Source: DLAJ01 sp964655525 (GTDB taxonomy: Bacteria; Bacillota; Clostridia; Lachnospirales; Lachnospiraceae). From it: a stretch of DNA of 64,000 bases. A program made the position numbers and the translations under genes. The stretch is taken from NCBI GenBank assembly GCA_964655525.1, contig CAZZNE010000008.1:1-64000 (forward strand), written 5' to 3'. The notes beneath the pieces are model-generated. The model made no database searches. It was given only the letters and a program-made list of their open reading frames with translations, and was not told where the DNA came from. Below are positions 49,565-59,100 of the stretch, one piece after another; the stretch's first letter is position 1, and each line of letters begins with the position of its first letter.

Positions 49565-50974
49565 TTATTCTTCAAAAATTTTTACGGAATGCCACTCATA
49601 AAATACCTCTGCCTCTCCCTGATCATCTATCACCTGTCTCTTGCACAGCCAGTATAAGTAGTCTCCCGCCAGATACAGATAGCGCTCCGGACACTGTCCC
49701 ATGAGCTCCGATTCCTGCTCGTGCAGGTACATGATCTCCTCGTTCACGCCGTCCTGATACCTGCCGAGCATACCGCCTCTCGTGTAAAAGACCGCCGTTC
49801 CGTCGCTCGTAAAACCGTCAAACGGCCATACGCCCAAGTCTGTATCTGTTCCTGCTGCCAGATCCATGACATGCAGGCTCGCCTGTTTCATGCTTTCTCC
49901 TTTCACCGCGAGCAGATAATCTCCGGCAAGCAGCGGGCGCATCATCACCTGCCCTAAATACGATACTTCCTCTCCGATCTTGTTATAACAGAGCAGATAC
50001 CCCTGCAAATAATAGTTTACATTCGTTCCCTGGACGGCATTAAAAAGAATCATCTCATCCGATGCGGTAAATAATGCAGGCTGCCATTCTTTGTCGGACA
50101 TCGCCTCTATGATCTGCGCTTCTCCCCCTTCATACCCAAGAAGCAGCACGCCGCTCTCCGCATTGATCAAAATTCCTTCCTCTGTAAGAAGAAACTCCCC
50201 GTGCGGCGCATCCATGATGACTGTCTTTTCTTTGGCGGCAATGTTCAGACACATGATCACGCCGCCCTCGTCTAAAGCGGTATAGTACAGATTCCCGTCC
50301 TTCTCCTGTAAATAATTTCCCGCGCCGTCGGTCAGCTTTTCCCGCCCGCTTCCGTCCTCATTGCTCATATAAATCGCGTGTTCCGTCAAATCAGAATAAT
50401 AAATTTTGCCGCTGCCGTCCGCGCACAGATAACCAAAATTCTGATAATTGGAATTCCGAATTGCTGTTTTCCTGTCCGTGCGTGCGGGAAGTCCGCTCCA
50501 ATCCTCTCCCTCCAGCACTGCAATTTCTTCCGGCAGCCCCTCCTCTGTTCTGTTCTGGCCCTGCGCACTCGCATAAGAAAACGTTGCTTCTTCCCCGTAT
50601 TGATTCATGTAGACCTGATATTGCGCATGATCCGTATCCTGTGGCGCAGAACCTGCCACCGCAAGGTCCCCATCCTTCTTCTGCTCCTGCCCCAGTCCGG
50701 ACTGCATGCTCCATATACCGGCTGAAAGCAGCACCACTACGGAAGCTGCGCAGACGCCGCCGATCGTGAAGATCTTTTTTCTGCCGCCTCCGTAATACCA
50801 TAAACTCCGCTTCATCCTGCTGTTTATACGCTTTCCCGGTTCCTGCTCATTTTCTCCCTGGTCCTGTCCGAATGCCTCTGCCCCTCTCTGAGCATATTCG
50901 CCCAATACTTCTTTTAACAGTTCCTCATTTATTGCAGTTTCTCTCTTTTCCATACCGTTTTCATTCTCCTTCAT
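49565..50974 (-). CDS. Anti-sigma-like membrane protein with beta-propeller sensor (DUF5050-like)
   Basis: This is a 469-residue protein. The N-terminal cytosolic part (residues 1-60, acidic, EELLKEVLGEYAQRG) could bind a sigma factor; a single membrane helix follows (about residues 68-88, FTIGGVCAASVVVLLSAGI), and the large extracytosolic domain has repeated YLCADGSGKIYYSDLTEH-type blades as in DUF5050 propellers. It overlaps the ECF sigma gene by 14 nt (50961-50974), the common layout of sigma and anti-sigma. GGGAGG lies 7 nt before ATG 50974. What the propeller senses is not known. Confidence 0.75.
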   Translation of the reverse strand: MKENENGMEKRETAINEELLKEVLGEYAQRGAEAFGQDQGENEQEPGKRINSRMKRSLWYYGGGRKKIFTIGGVCAASVVVLLSAGIWSMQSGLGQEQKKDGDLAVAGSAPQDTDHAQYQVYMNQYGEEATFSYASAQGQNRTEEGLPEEIAVLEGEDWSGLPARTDRKTAIRNSNYQNFGYLCADGSGKIYYSDLTEHAIYMSNEDGSGREKLTDGAGNYLQEKDGNLYYTALDEGGVIMCLNIAAKEKTVIMDAPHGEFLLTEEGILINAESGVLLLGYEGGEAQIIEAMSDKEWQPALFTASDEMILFNAVQGTNVNYYLQGYLLCYNKIGEEVSYLGQVMMRPLLAGDYLLAVKGESMKQASLHVMDLAAGTDTDLGVWPFDGFTSDGTAVFYTRGGMLGRYQDGVNEEIMYLHEQESELMGQCPERYLYLAGDYLYWLCKRQVIDDQGEAEVFYEWHSVKIFEE

Positions 50975-51521
50975 ATGATTTCCTCCCTTCCCTGATCCGT
51001 CTTTCCAGTTCGCGCCTGGCACGGTGCAGCCGCATATCCGCCGCATGTCTGGAAATATGCAGCGCGGTTGCAATATCCTGATTACTCAACCCCGCGTAAT
51101 ATTTCATCCAGAGCAGTCTGCACTCCTCATCCGGCATACGATAAAGAGTCTCCCGCACTTGCTCCCGCAGCGCGTCCTCGTTTTTTTCTGATGAGAGCGG
51201 CATTTGTGAAGCGGTACCGCCTCCTGCTATCCCCGGCGACTGCGCCGATAGCTCTTCCGGCGCTTCAAATAACAAGTGCTTTTTTTCATCCCGCAGCATA
51301 TTCAGCGCCACATGCCTGGCGATGCAGACCGCCATGTAGCACAGTTCCTCCGCGCTCAGCGCATCATAATGCCCTTTCATCCGCAACAGCCGGACAAACG
51401 CGGAATGCACGGCATCCTCCGCCTCGCTCTGCCGCCCCAGAATGCGGTAAGCCGTGCCGTATATGCGTCCGTAGCGTTCCCGATACAGCTCTGCGATTTT
51501 CTCATTCCACCCCTGTGCCAA
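50961..51521 (-). CDS. ECF-family RNA polymerase sigma factor
   Basis: This is a 186-residue protein with region 2 (residues 8-75, YGTAYRILGRQSEAEDAVHSAFVRLL) and region 4 (residues 118-180, YRMPDEECRLLWMKYYAGLS then ISRHAADMRLHRARREL) of the ECF class. The start is a TTG at 51521 with AAAGGAGAG 9-12 nt upstream. It overlaps the propeller membrane protein, its presumed anti-sigma. It likely answers an envelope signal; targets are unknown. Confidence 0.85.
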   Translation of the reverse strand: MAQGWNEKIAELYRERYGRIYGTAYRILGRQSEAEDAVHSAFVRLLRMKGHYDALSAEELCYMAVCIARHVALNMLRDEKKHLLFEAPEELSAQSPGIAGGGTASQMPLSSEKNEDALREQVRETLYRMPDEECRLLWMKYYAGLSNQDIATALHISRHAADMRLHRARRELERRIREGRKSYEGE

Positions 51522-51641
51522 CGATTCTCTCTCCTTTTACAGTTCTTCTGTCTCTTTAGTCCCTCTATCATATAAACACATCAGAACGTATTTTTCTCAC
51601 AAAAAAAAACATTCGTTATTTTATAAAAATGTATCCCCTGT

Positions 51642-51681
51642 AAAAAAACGCCTATCCACATATCTCAGATAGACGTTTTTT
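51642..51681 (-). terminator. Terminator of the ABC exporter module (copy A)
   Basis: AAAAACGCCTATC (51644-51656) pairs with GATAGACGTTTTT (51668-51680); the stem ends in a T-run on the minus strand. Almost the same stem occurs after ileS at 56087-56125. Confidence 0.85.
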
Positions 51682-51691
51682 CGGTGTTCTC

Positions 51692-52387
51692 TTATTCCCT
51701 CATAATCCGTTTTGGCTTCCCGTCCTCCATATGGATGATACGATCAGCCTGCTTCGCAAGCGCAAGATCATGCGTGACCATCACGATAGTCAGTCCGTCC
51801 TCATGAAGCCGATGCAACAAGTCCATGATCTTCTGTCCGTTTTCATAATCGAGATTACCCGTTGGCTCGTCCGCAAGCAGCACGGCGGGATGATTGATGA
51901 TCGCCCTTGCAATCGCTACCCTCTGCTGCTCACCGCCCGAAAGCTGTGACGGACGGGCGCGAAGTTTCTCCGAAAGTCCAACTGCCGCCAGAGCCTCTTC
52001 TGCGCGGCGCTTTCTTTCACGGCCGCTCACATGCGCATAGCCAAGCGGCATCGCGACATTGTCGATTGCGTTCAATTCCTTCGCAAGATAGAACGCCTGA
52101 AACACAAACCCGATACTCTGATTACGAAATCGCGCCAATGCACGCGCATTCATATCGTCAATCTTTTCTCCGCGAAATAAGTATTCTCCCGAGGTCTGCC
52201 TATCCATCCCTCCCATGATATTTAAAAGCGTGCTCTTTCCGCATCCGGAACGCCCCGTGATCGCCACAAACTCTCCCTCTGCAATCTTGAGATTCACGCC
52301 CCTGAGCGCCTCCGTCACATTCCGGTTTTTCTTTTTTCCGATCTCATAACGCTTCACAATGTCTTTTAATATCAAAAATTCTTCCAT
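51692..52387 (-). CDS. ABC transporter ATP-binding protein (MacB/LolD type)
   Basis: This is a 231-residue ATPase with Walker A GRSGCGKST (about 43-51), Q-loop, signature LSGGEQQRVAIARA and Walker B VLLADEPTGNLD. The NLDYENGQKIMDLL extension and length fit the MacB/LolD/FtsE group that powers FtsX-type permeases. It lies 21 nt after the second permease and is the last gene of the module. The ribosome site is weak, so translational coupling is likely. Confidence 0.92.
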   Translation of the reverse strand: MEEFLILKDIVKRYEIGKKKNRNVTEALRGVNLKIAEGEFVAITGRSGCGKSTLLNIMGGMDRQTSGEYLFRGEKIDDMNARALARFRNQSIGFVFQAFYLAKELNAIDNVAMPLGYAHVSGRERKRRAEEALAAVGLSEKLRARPSQLSGGEQQRVAIARAIINHPAVLLADEPTGNLDYENGQKIMDLLHRLHEDGLTIVMVTHDLALAKQADRIIHMEDGKPKRIMRE

Positions 52388-52408
52388 TACGATACCCGTC
52401 TTTCTTTT

Positions 52409-53662
52409 TTATGACGCCTTCAATACCTCCGCAAGCTGCCTGCCTCTCACAAGCAGTGTTGCACCACCGCAAATGAGGATCGTCGAGAGCACACTGATAC
52501 CCAAACAGCCCAAAACCGCTTCCGCATGCATTGCCCCCATCATCGAAATTGCTTGAAGCCGAACCCGCAGAACTGCCGGAACAGAGCCGATCAATCCAAT
52601 CAATGTCCCTACAAAAATCACACTTCCCACCTCGGCAAAGAGTTCTGCAAACAACTTTCCATAGGTTGCACCACACGCGACTGCAACCGCATTTGTTTTT
52701 TCTCTTCGGTGAAGAATCAGAATGAAAGCGCCAACCATACCGCTCGTCGTAATGGCAAGCACGGAAATACCCACCCAAAGCGACGTACGATAGGGAATCA
52801 TCAAGTCTTCTGCTCCTTCATGCAGCTCCACAGACTGCTGTGTCAGCGAAAAATGATAATCCGCATTTGTACCGTTCAACTCTTTTACTAAATCTGCAAA
52901 AATTCTAAAATCACCATTCCAACCCTCCAAAAAGAATTGAAGGGAGACCTTGCCGTTTAGTCCCTCCGCATGCGCAAGCACTCCCATCCGTTCAAGTGGG
53001 AGCACAATACAATCCGATAACAAAATCTGCTCATCAGCGGATATGCTGCTATACGATCTGCTGATAACATGTGCCTCCAGCTCCTCCTGCATTGGCAAAA
53101 GCTGATCAAGCGGGCACTCCCATTCATCCCCAAATACCAAGGCCTTTTCGGAAAGGGCCAGAGAGGAGTACCCAAAAGCAGACCGCTCTCCCGGTTCCGA
53201 AAATACCAGACGCCGCAGATGTTCTGCCGCCCTGCTGCCGATATATCCATCTCCCTGCATCGTCTGAAACCCGAGCCGGATGCCGCTCTCCTCATCTGCA
53301 AAAAGTAAATAAATCTCTGCGCTCTCTCCTGTATCCGCAAAATGAATCGTTCCCTGCACATAGGGCAGATATTGTATACCAAGTCCTTCCGCTCTCTCCT
53401 GCCGTCGCAGCTGTTGTACAAAATCAGGCTCTACGGGAAATCCGTCCGGCTGATAATTCATGCCGGACAAGTAACAGGTCAGTTGAATCGCGTCCGTTCC
53501 GATTCCCGCATCAATGCTGCGAACAGTATCATCACAGGACATCGTCGTATTCAAACAATAGGAAAATAAAAACATTCCTATTGCTACCTCGATCAATAGC
53601 AGCAGATACATTCCCTTATGCAGCCAGATCATTCTTCCCGTTTTTTGTAATGAATAATTCAT
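52409..53662 (-). CDS. FtsX/MacB-type ABC permease (second)
   Basis: This is a 417-residue protein. One N-terminal helix (about residues 16-35), a large extracytosolic domain, and three C-terminal helices (about 305-330, 345-375, 385-405) give the FtsX-type topology. ATG 53662 overlaps the stop of the upstream permease by 4 nt (ATGA) and has GAAGGGGGA upstream; a longer frame to 53779 would overlap that gene. It pairs with the 360-residue permease and the ATPase. Confidence 0.85.
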   Translation of the reverse strand: MNYSLQKTGRMIWLHKGMYLLLLIEVAIGMFLFSYCLNTTMSCDDTVRSIDAGIGTDAIQLTCYLSGMNYQPDGFPVEPDFVQQLRRQERAEGLGIQYLPYVQGTIHFADTGESAEIYLLFADEESGIRLGFQTMQGDGYIGSRAAEHLRRLVFSEPGERSAFGYSSLALSEKALVFGDEWECPLDQLLPMQEELEAHVISRSYSSISADEQILLSDCIVLPLERMGVLAHAEGLNGKVSLQFFLEGWNGDFRIFADLVKELNGTNADYHFSLTQQSVELHEGAEDLMIPYRTSLWVGISVLAITTSGMVGAFILILHRREKTNAVAVACGATYGKLFAELFAEVGSVIFVGTLIGLIGSVPAVLRVRLQAISMMGAMHAEAVLGCLGISVLSTILICGGATLLVRGRQLAEVLKAS

Positions 53663-54741
53663 GCTTCCCCCTTCAGCAGATCGGACGGCGTTGTCTTCCT
53701 TGCCGCTCTCAGATAAACGATCCCCGTCACCACCGCTACGATCACGATCAACGCCCCGGCAATGCAGACAAGCATCCATATGGACGGATATCCATATACC
53801 GTGCGCATGTTCCGTATTACAAGCGGAAACAGCAGCAGATCAAGCAGCAGTGCACATGCCATGAGTATTCCGTTTTCCAGAAGCAATTCAAGATAAATAC
53901 GCACTCCTGTTGCCCCCATACTGATACGCAGCCCAATCAGATAACGCTCCTCACAGACTTTACCTGTTAAGACAAACAGAATACTAATCAATGCCGTAAA
54001 AATAACAATGCCGCCTTTTTTCATCTTATCTGCGATCTGCAGCCGAATGGATTCCATATAGGGCGCATTAATCTCATCCCCCCATTCGAAGTCCAAAATA
54101 CTGTCCGCGAAATCAAGACATGACATCGGGAAACGTATTGCGGCCTCCTTATCTTTCATATGAAATGATAATCGAAACTGCATGCTGTCGCCTGCCGCAA
54201 GTTCCTCCATGCAGCGGTACGGAACAGCGATAATGCCATACATCTTCGGAACATTGATCTGCCCGACAACTTCATACGCTTCCCCCATGAGATAAATGCA
54301 TTCTCCAACCTCCACGCCGCAGTCATCCCTTAACATACAGACACGCGCCCCCTGCTCGTATTCCTCCTCTGTGATCAGCCTGCCTTTCTCCAGCTCAATT
54401 CCTTCCAGTTCAAAGTAGCCCGGCGTCGCTCCGGCAACACCAACCGTTCTTACATCCTTATCCGTCACACATAAAACACTGGTATATGCAATAAAACCAT
54501 AGTCGACAGCCCCATCTATGTCCAAATATTCATTTATCTGCCCCGGCTGCTGATAAACACTCCTGCAATCAGCAACAATACGGGTCTGCGGATCGTCATA
54601 ACTGCACAATGTCAAATTGTCCACCATGAAACTAATTGTCGAAAGCGCAGCGAGCGGAAACATCAGACCGATTGCGATCGTTACAATAACAACCGCATTC
54701 AAAAGCCGGTGATGATACAACAAATGCAGGATGCATTTCAT
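53659..54741 (-). CDS. FtsX/MacB-type ABC permease (first)
   Basis: This is a 360-residue protein. An N-terminal helix (residues 15-38) is followed by a MacB-type extracytosolic domain (VRTVGVAGATPGYFELEGIE, EVGECIYLMGEAYEVVGQI) and three C-terminal helices. LRAARKTTPSDLLKGEA at the end is typical of permease tails of this group. It starts 50 nt after the beta-propeller lipoprotein and overlaps the next permease by 4 nt. Confidence 0.85.
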   Translation of the reverse strand: MKCILHLLYHHRLLNAVVIVTIAIGLMFPLAALSTISFMVDNLTLCSYDDPQTRIVADCRSVYQQPGQINEYLDIDGAVDYGFIAYTSVLCVTDKDVRTVGVAGATPGYFELEGIELEKGRLITEEEYEQGARVCMLRDDCGVEVGECIYLMGEAYEVVGQINVPKMYGIIAVPYRCMEELAAGDSMQFRLSFHMKDKEAAIRFPMSCLDFADSILDFEWGDEINAPYMESIRLQIADKMKKGGIVIFTALISILFVLTGKVCEERYLIGLRISMGATGVRIYLELLLENGILMACALLLDLLLFPLVIRNMRTVYGYPSIWMLVCIAGALIVIVAVVTGIVYLRAARKTTPSDLLKGEA

Positions 54742-54791
54742 ATCCGCAAATTCCCCCTTATTTCACATTTTTACTAAGCTCTTATTCATTC

Positions 54792-55910
54792 TCATTTCTT
54801 TTCAAAATAATACACAGTCTTCCACAGCGAATCGACCGCATAGATGTGGTCATCATCAATTACATCAAGATACCACGGATAAGCGAGTGGCTCATTTAAG
54901 ATATTAGAGGTATCTCTTTCCCCTGTCTCGCAGATATAAACTGCGGACTGCAATTCTCCCTGCATGGATAAACGGTTAATCTGTATGTCTGCTCCCTCCC
55001 ACTTCTCACGCACGGAAATCGCATAAATCATGTCATCCACAACACAAAAATCCGCAGGCTCATATTCGTATGGAAGTTCGGCAAGCTGTTCAAGCCCATC
55101 CTTGTTGCAGCCAAGAAAAAAACAGGGTCCTCCTCTCCTTGCCGCAAAACATTCCACCAGACTATCATGACCCGGAAGTTCCACCAAATCCTGATAATAC
55201 CAATAGGCATTCATTGCATATACGTTGCCCTCATGTTCCGCAAGTACCCCACCGATTCTCGGCATGATCGGATTCGTATTCCCGTCTTCGGAAATATAGT
55301 AAACAGCCGTCCTAAGATCACTGCTCTCCCAAACGCTTAAATAAATCGTGCCGTCAGCATCAATGGCCATATCCTGAAAATATACATTTTCACTAAAGGC
55401 TCTCGCCCGATACGGAATCTCATTTTGATAGCCCATCTCTTCATCAAAGACCTGTACTCTATGGTTTCCCTGATCAAGCACATAAATCATCCCCTCATGC
55501 CGGAGAATGGCAGTCGGATTGTGAAACTGTCCCGCTCCCTCTCCAAACTCACCATATGAGGCAATCCGATTCCCGTTCCGGTCCAATTCCACCACGCATG
55601 ATTTGTCAAAGTCACAGACATATATCGCATCCTCCACCACACAGATTCCATATGGCCTTTCGATTCCCGTCTGCTCCTTCTCCCAGACATTTATATGATA
55701 TACATCCTCATATTCCTCACACAAAGGATCTCTGGGGGTATCGTGGAATTCCTCCAGTTCACTCTCCGTATAGATGACCGGAATCGTATCCGGCAGTGTC
55801 CGCCCCGTTCCGGCTACCCCCTCTTTCGTATTCCCACAGGCAGACAGAAGCAACATACCGCTCGCCAACCCTGCCAAAAATCGATGGCTATTCCTATTTT
55901 TCTCTATCAT
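54792..55910 (-). CDS. Lipoprotein with NHL-like six-bladed beta-propeller
   Basis: This is a 372-residue exported protein. The signal peptide ends in LLSAC (Cys25). The mature part holds repeated blades such as GICVVEDAIYVCDFDKSCVV, GEGAGQFHNPTAI and GMIYVLDQGNHRVQVFD, typical of NHL/six-bladed propellers. It is first in the operon with two FtsX-type permeases and an ATPase. ATG 55910 gives a normal-length signal peptide and has TAGGA about 5 nt upstream; ATG 55958, with AAAGGGG, would give a longer leader and is the alternative. It probably binds a ligand or partner outside for the exporter. Confidence 0.78.
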   Translation of the reverse strand: MIEKNRNSHRFLAGLASGMLLLSACGNTKEGVAGTGRTLPDTIPVIYTESELEEFHDTPRDPLCEEYEDVYHINVWEKEQTGIERPYGICVVEDAIYVCDFDKSCVVELDRNGNRIASYGEFGEGAGQFHNPTAILRHEGMIYVLDQGNHRVQVFDEEMGYQNEIPYRARAFSENVYFQDMAIDADGTIYLSVWESSDLRTAVYYISEDGNTNPIMPRIGGVLAEHEGNVYAMNAYWYYQDLVELPGHDSLVECFAARRGGPCFFLGCNKDGLEQLAELPYEYEPADFCVVDDMIYAISVREKWEGADIQINRLSMQGELQSAVYICETGERDTSNILNEPLAYPWYLDVIDDDHIYAVDSLWKTVYYFEKK

Positions 55911-56008
55911 TCTGTTCCTACATACCTTTGTTCTGCCCGAACTATAATTACCTTGCATTCGACGCCCCTTTATGTTAAACACTACTTGCCCTCAAAGTTA
56001 TCGTCGTC

Positions 56009-56037
56009 ATTCTAACACATTTTACCATTCGGCTCAA
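56009..56037 (-). promoter_or_regulatory. Promoter of the beta-propeller/ABC module
   Basis: TTGAGC (56032-56037) and TAGAAT (56009-56014) lie 17 nt apart on the minus strand, about 95 nt before ATG 55910. Confidence 0.6.
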
Positions 56038-56086
56038 GTCACTCATAGAAAGCTTACACGTTTCCGTATTTGAATAGTTTTTCAAT

Positions 56087-56125
56087 AAAAAACGCCCGTC
56101 TGCTTTACACAGATAGACGTTTTTC
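56087..56125 (-). terminator. Terminator of ileS (copy B)
   Basis: AAAAAACGCCCGTCTG (56087-56102) pairs with CAGATAGACGTTTTT (56110-56124) with G-U pairs; on the minus strand a T-run follows. It shares AAAAACGCC and GATAGACGTTTTT with the terminator at 51642-51681, so the two copies flank the ABC module. Confidence 0.8.
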
Positions 56126-56160
56126 TTTGAATATTCTTCATTTTCCGGATCTTTCACCGC

Positions 56161-59100
56161 TTACTTCACTTTCGCCACACCGAGCACTACGTTCTCGCCG
56201 TTGACGTTCCACTCCTTTGCGCCCTCACAGGTCTGTCCTGTGACAAACGCCTCCGCCAGCACCTTTGTGCCGATCGCCTGTTCATTCGCTGCGATCAGCT
56301 TCGCAATTCTTTCGTTGCCGCTCACATAGACTGTAATGTGATCCATGACCTCAAAGCCGCTGTCCTTTCGCATGGTCTGAATCTTGCTGATGATCTCGTA
56401 GACAAATCCCTCCTCGATCAATTCCTCGGTCAGGTTCGCATCCAGAACGACTGTCGTGTCATGATCCGACTCGGCGACATAGCCCTCCTTCTGCGTCATC
56501 TCGATCAGCAGATCTTCCTCAGCAAGAGACACCTCCGTGCCGTCCACAGAAAAGACGAGCGCGCCCTTGTCTTTCAGCTCCGCCATTGCCGCATTGCCGT
56601 CAAGCTTCGCCAAATGCTCCCTGATACCGCCGAGCTGCTTTCCGTATTTCGGTCCGACCGTCTTTAACTGCGGCTTGAAGCTGTAGCTTGTAAATTCGCT
56701 CACCTCATCGGTAAACACGATTTTCTTCACATTCAGCTCATCCTTAACAATATCCTGATAAAATCCGTCAAGCTCCCTGCCCGCTTTGACAAACATGGTC
56801 CCGATCGGCTGACGGTTCTTGATATTGGCGGTATTACGCGCCGCGCGTCCCATCACGACAAGCTCTAATACCTCCTCCATATCCGCCTCCAGCTTCGCAT
56901 CGATCATCGAATCATCCGCTGTCGGGAAATCACACAGATGAATGCTCTCCGGCGCAGACGCGTCAATACTGCACACCAGATTGCGGTAGATTTCCTCCGT
57001 CATAAACGGCACCATCGGCGCGGCACATTTCGCGATCGTCACAAGCGCGGTATAAAGCGTCATATACGCGTTGATCTTATCCTGCTCCATGCCTTTTGCC
57101 CAAAAACGTTCGCGGCTTCTTCTGACATACCAGTTGCTCATTTCATCCACAAAGTTATCAAGCACCTTTGCCGCCTCGGGAATGCGGTAATTGTCCAAAT
57201 GCTCATCCACCTCGCGGATCGCTGTATTCAGTTTCGAGAGCAGCCACTTATCCATGACCGGAAGCTTATCATATTCCAACTGATATTTCGTCGCGTCAAA
57301 CTGATCAATATTCGCATAAAGGACAAAAAATGCATAGGTGTTCCACAAGGTTCCGAGGAATTTGCGCTGTCCCTCCTGAACCGCTTTTCCGTGAAAACGA
57401 TTCGGCAGCCACGGTGCGGAATTGATATAGAAATACCAGCGGATCGCATCGGCTCCGTAGGTCTCAAGCGCCTCAAACGGGTCGATTGCATTTCCCTTGG
57501 ACTTGCTCATTTTCTGTCCGTTCTCATCCAGCACAAGACCGAGCACGATCACGTTTTCATAGGGTGCCTTGTCAAACAACAAGGTAGACTCCGCCATCAG
57601 CGAATAAAACCATCCGCGCGTCTGATCGACCGCTTCGGAAATAAACTGCGCCGGGAACTGCGACTCAAATAATTCTTTATTTTCAAACGGATAATGATGC
57701 TGCGCAAACGGCATGGCGCCGGAGTCAAACCAGCAGTCAATGACCTCAGGAACGCGCTTCATCGTCCCTCCGCACTTCGGACAGGTGCAGGTGATCTCAT
57801 CCACATACGGCCTGTGCAGCTCGACAGTGCGCGCCGCCGGATTACCGCTTAACTTTTCTAATTCCTCACGAGATCCGACCGATTCCTGATGGCCGCAGCC
57901 GCCGCACTCCCACACATTGAGCGGCGTTCCCCAGTAACGATTACGCGAAACGCCCCAGTCCTGAATGTTCTCCAGCCAGTTACCGAACCGCCCCTCACCG
58001 ATGGAGGGCGGAATCCAGTTGACCGTCTGATTATTGCGCACAAGCTGATCTCTGACTGCTGTCATTTTAATAAACCATGATTCACGCGCATAATAGATCA
58101 GCGGCGTATCACAGCGCCAGCAGAACGGATAATCATGCTCAAACTTCGGCGCGTCAAACAGCTTACTTTCCTTGTCGAGATCCTTCAGGATTTCAGGGTC
58201 TGCTTTTTTCACAAACAATCCCGCATACGGCGTCTCCTCCGTCATATTTCCTTTTCCGTCCACAAACTGTACGAAAGGAAGATCGTATTTTCTCCCCACC
58301 TGCGCATCGTCCTCACCGAACGCCGGCGCGATATGAACAATACCCGTACCGTCCGTCATCGTAACATAGGAATCACAGGTCACATAGTGCCCCTTCTTAT
58401 GCTGCTTTTCCGCCACATCCGCCGCACACTGGAATAACGGCTCATATTCCTTGTATTCCAAATCTTTTCCGCTATAGGTTTCCAGCACTTCATAAGCCGG
58501 AGCGCCTTCTTCTGCAAGCGAACCAAGCACCTGATCCAAAAGCGCCTGTGCCATATAGTAGGTGTAGCCGTCCGCCGCCTTCACCTTGCAGTAGACTTCC
58601 TCGGGGTTGACACAGAGTGCAACATTGGACGGAAGCGTCCACGGCGTCGTCGTCCATGCCAGGAAATAAGCGTCCTCGCCCTTTACCTTAAAACGCACGA
58701 CCGCCGAGCGCTCCTTTACGGCTTTATAGCCCTGCGCCACTTCATGGGAGGAAAGCGGCGTCCCGCAGCGCGGGCAGTACGGCACGATCTTAAAGCCCTT
58801 GTACAACAGCCCCTTATCCCAGATCTGCTTTAAAGCCCACCACTCGGACTCAATAAAATCGTCATGATAAGTGACATACGGTTCATCCATGTCCGCCCAA
58901 AAGCCGACCGTCTCAGAGAAATCCTCCCACATGCCCTTATATTTCCATACGGACTCCTTGCACTTTGAGATGAACGGATCCAGACCATATGCTTCAATCT
59001 GATCTTTTCCATCAATACCGATCCGTTTTTCCACCTCCAGTTCCACCGGAAGACCATGTGTATCCCAGCCCGCTTTACGAGGAACCATATACCCCTTCAT

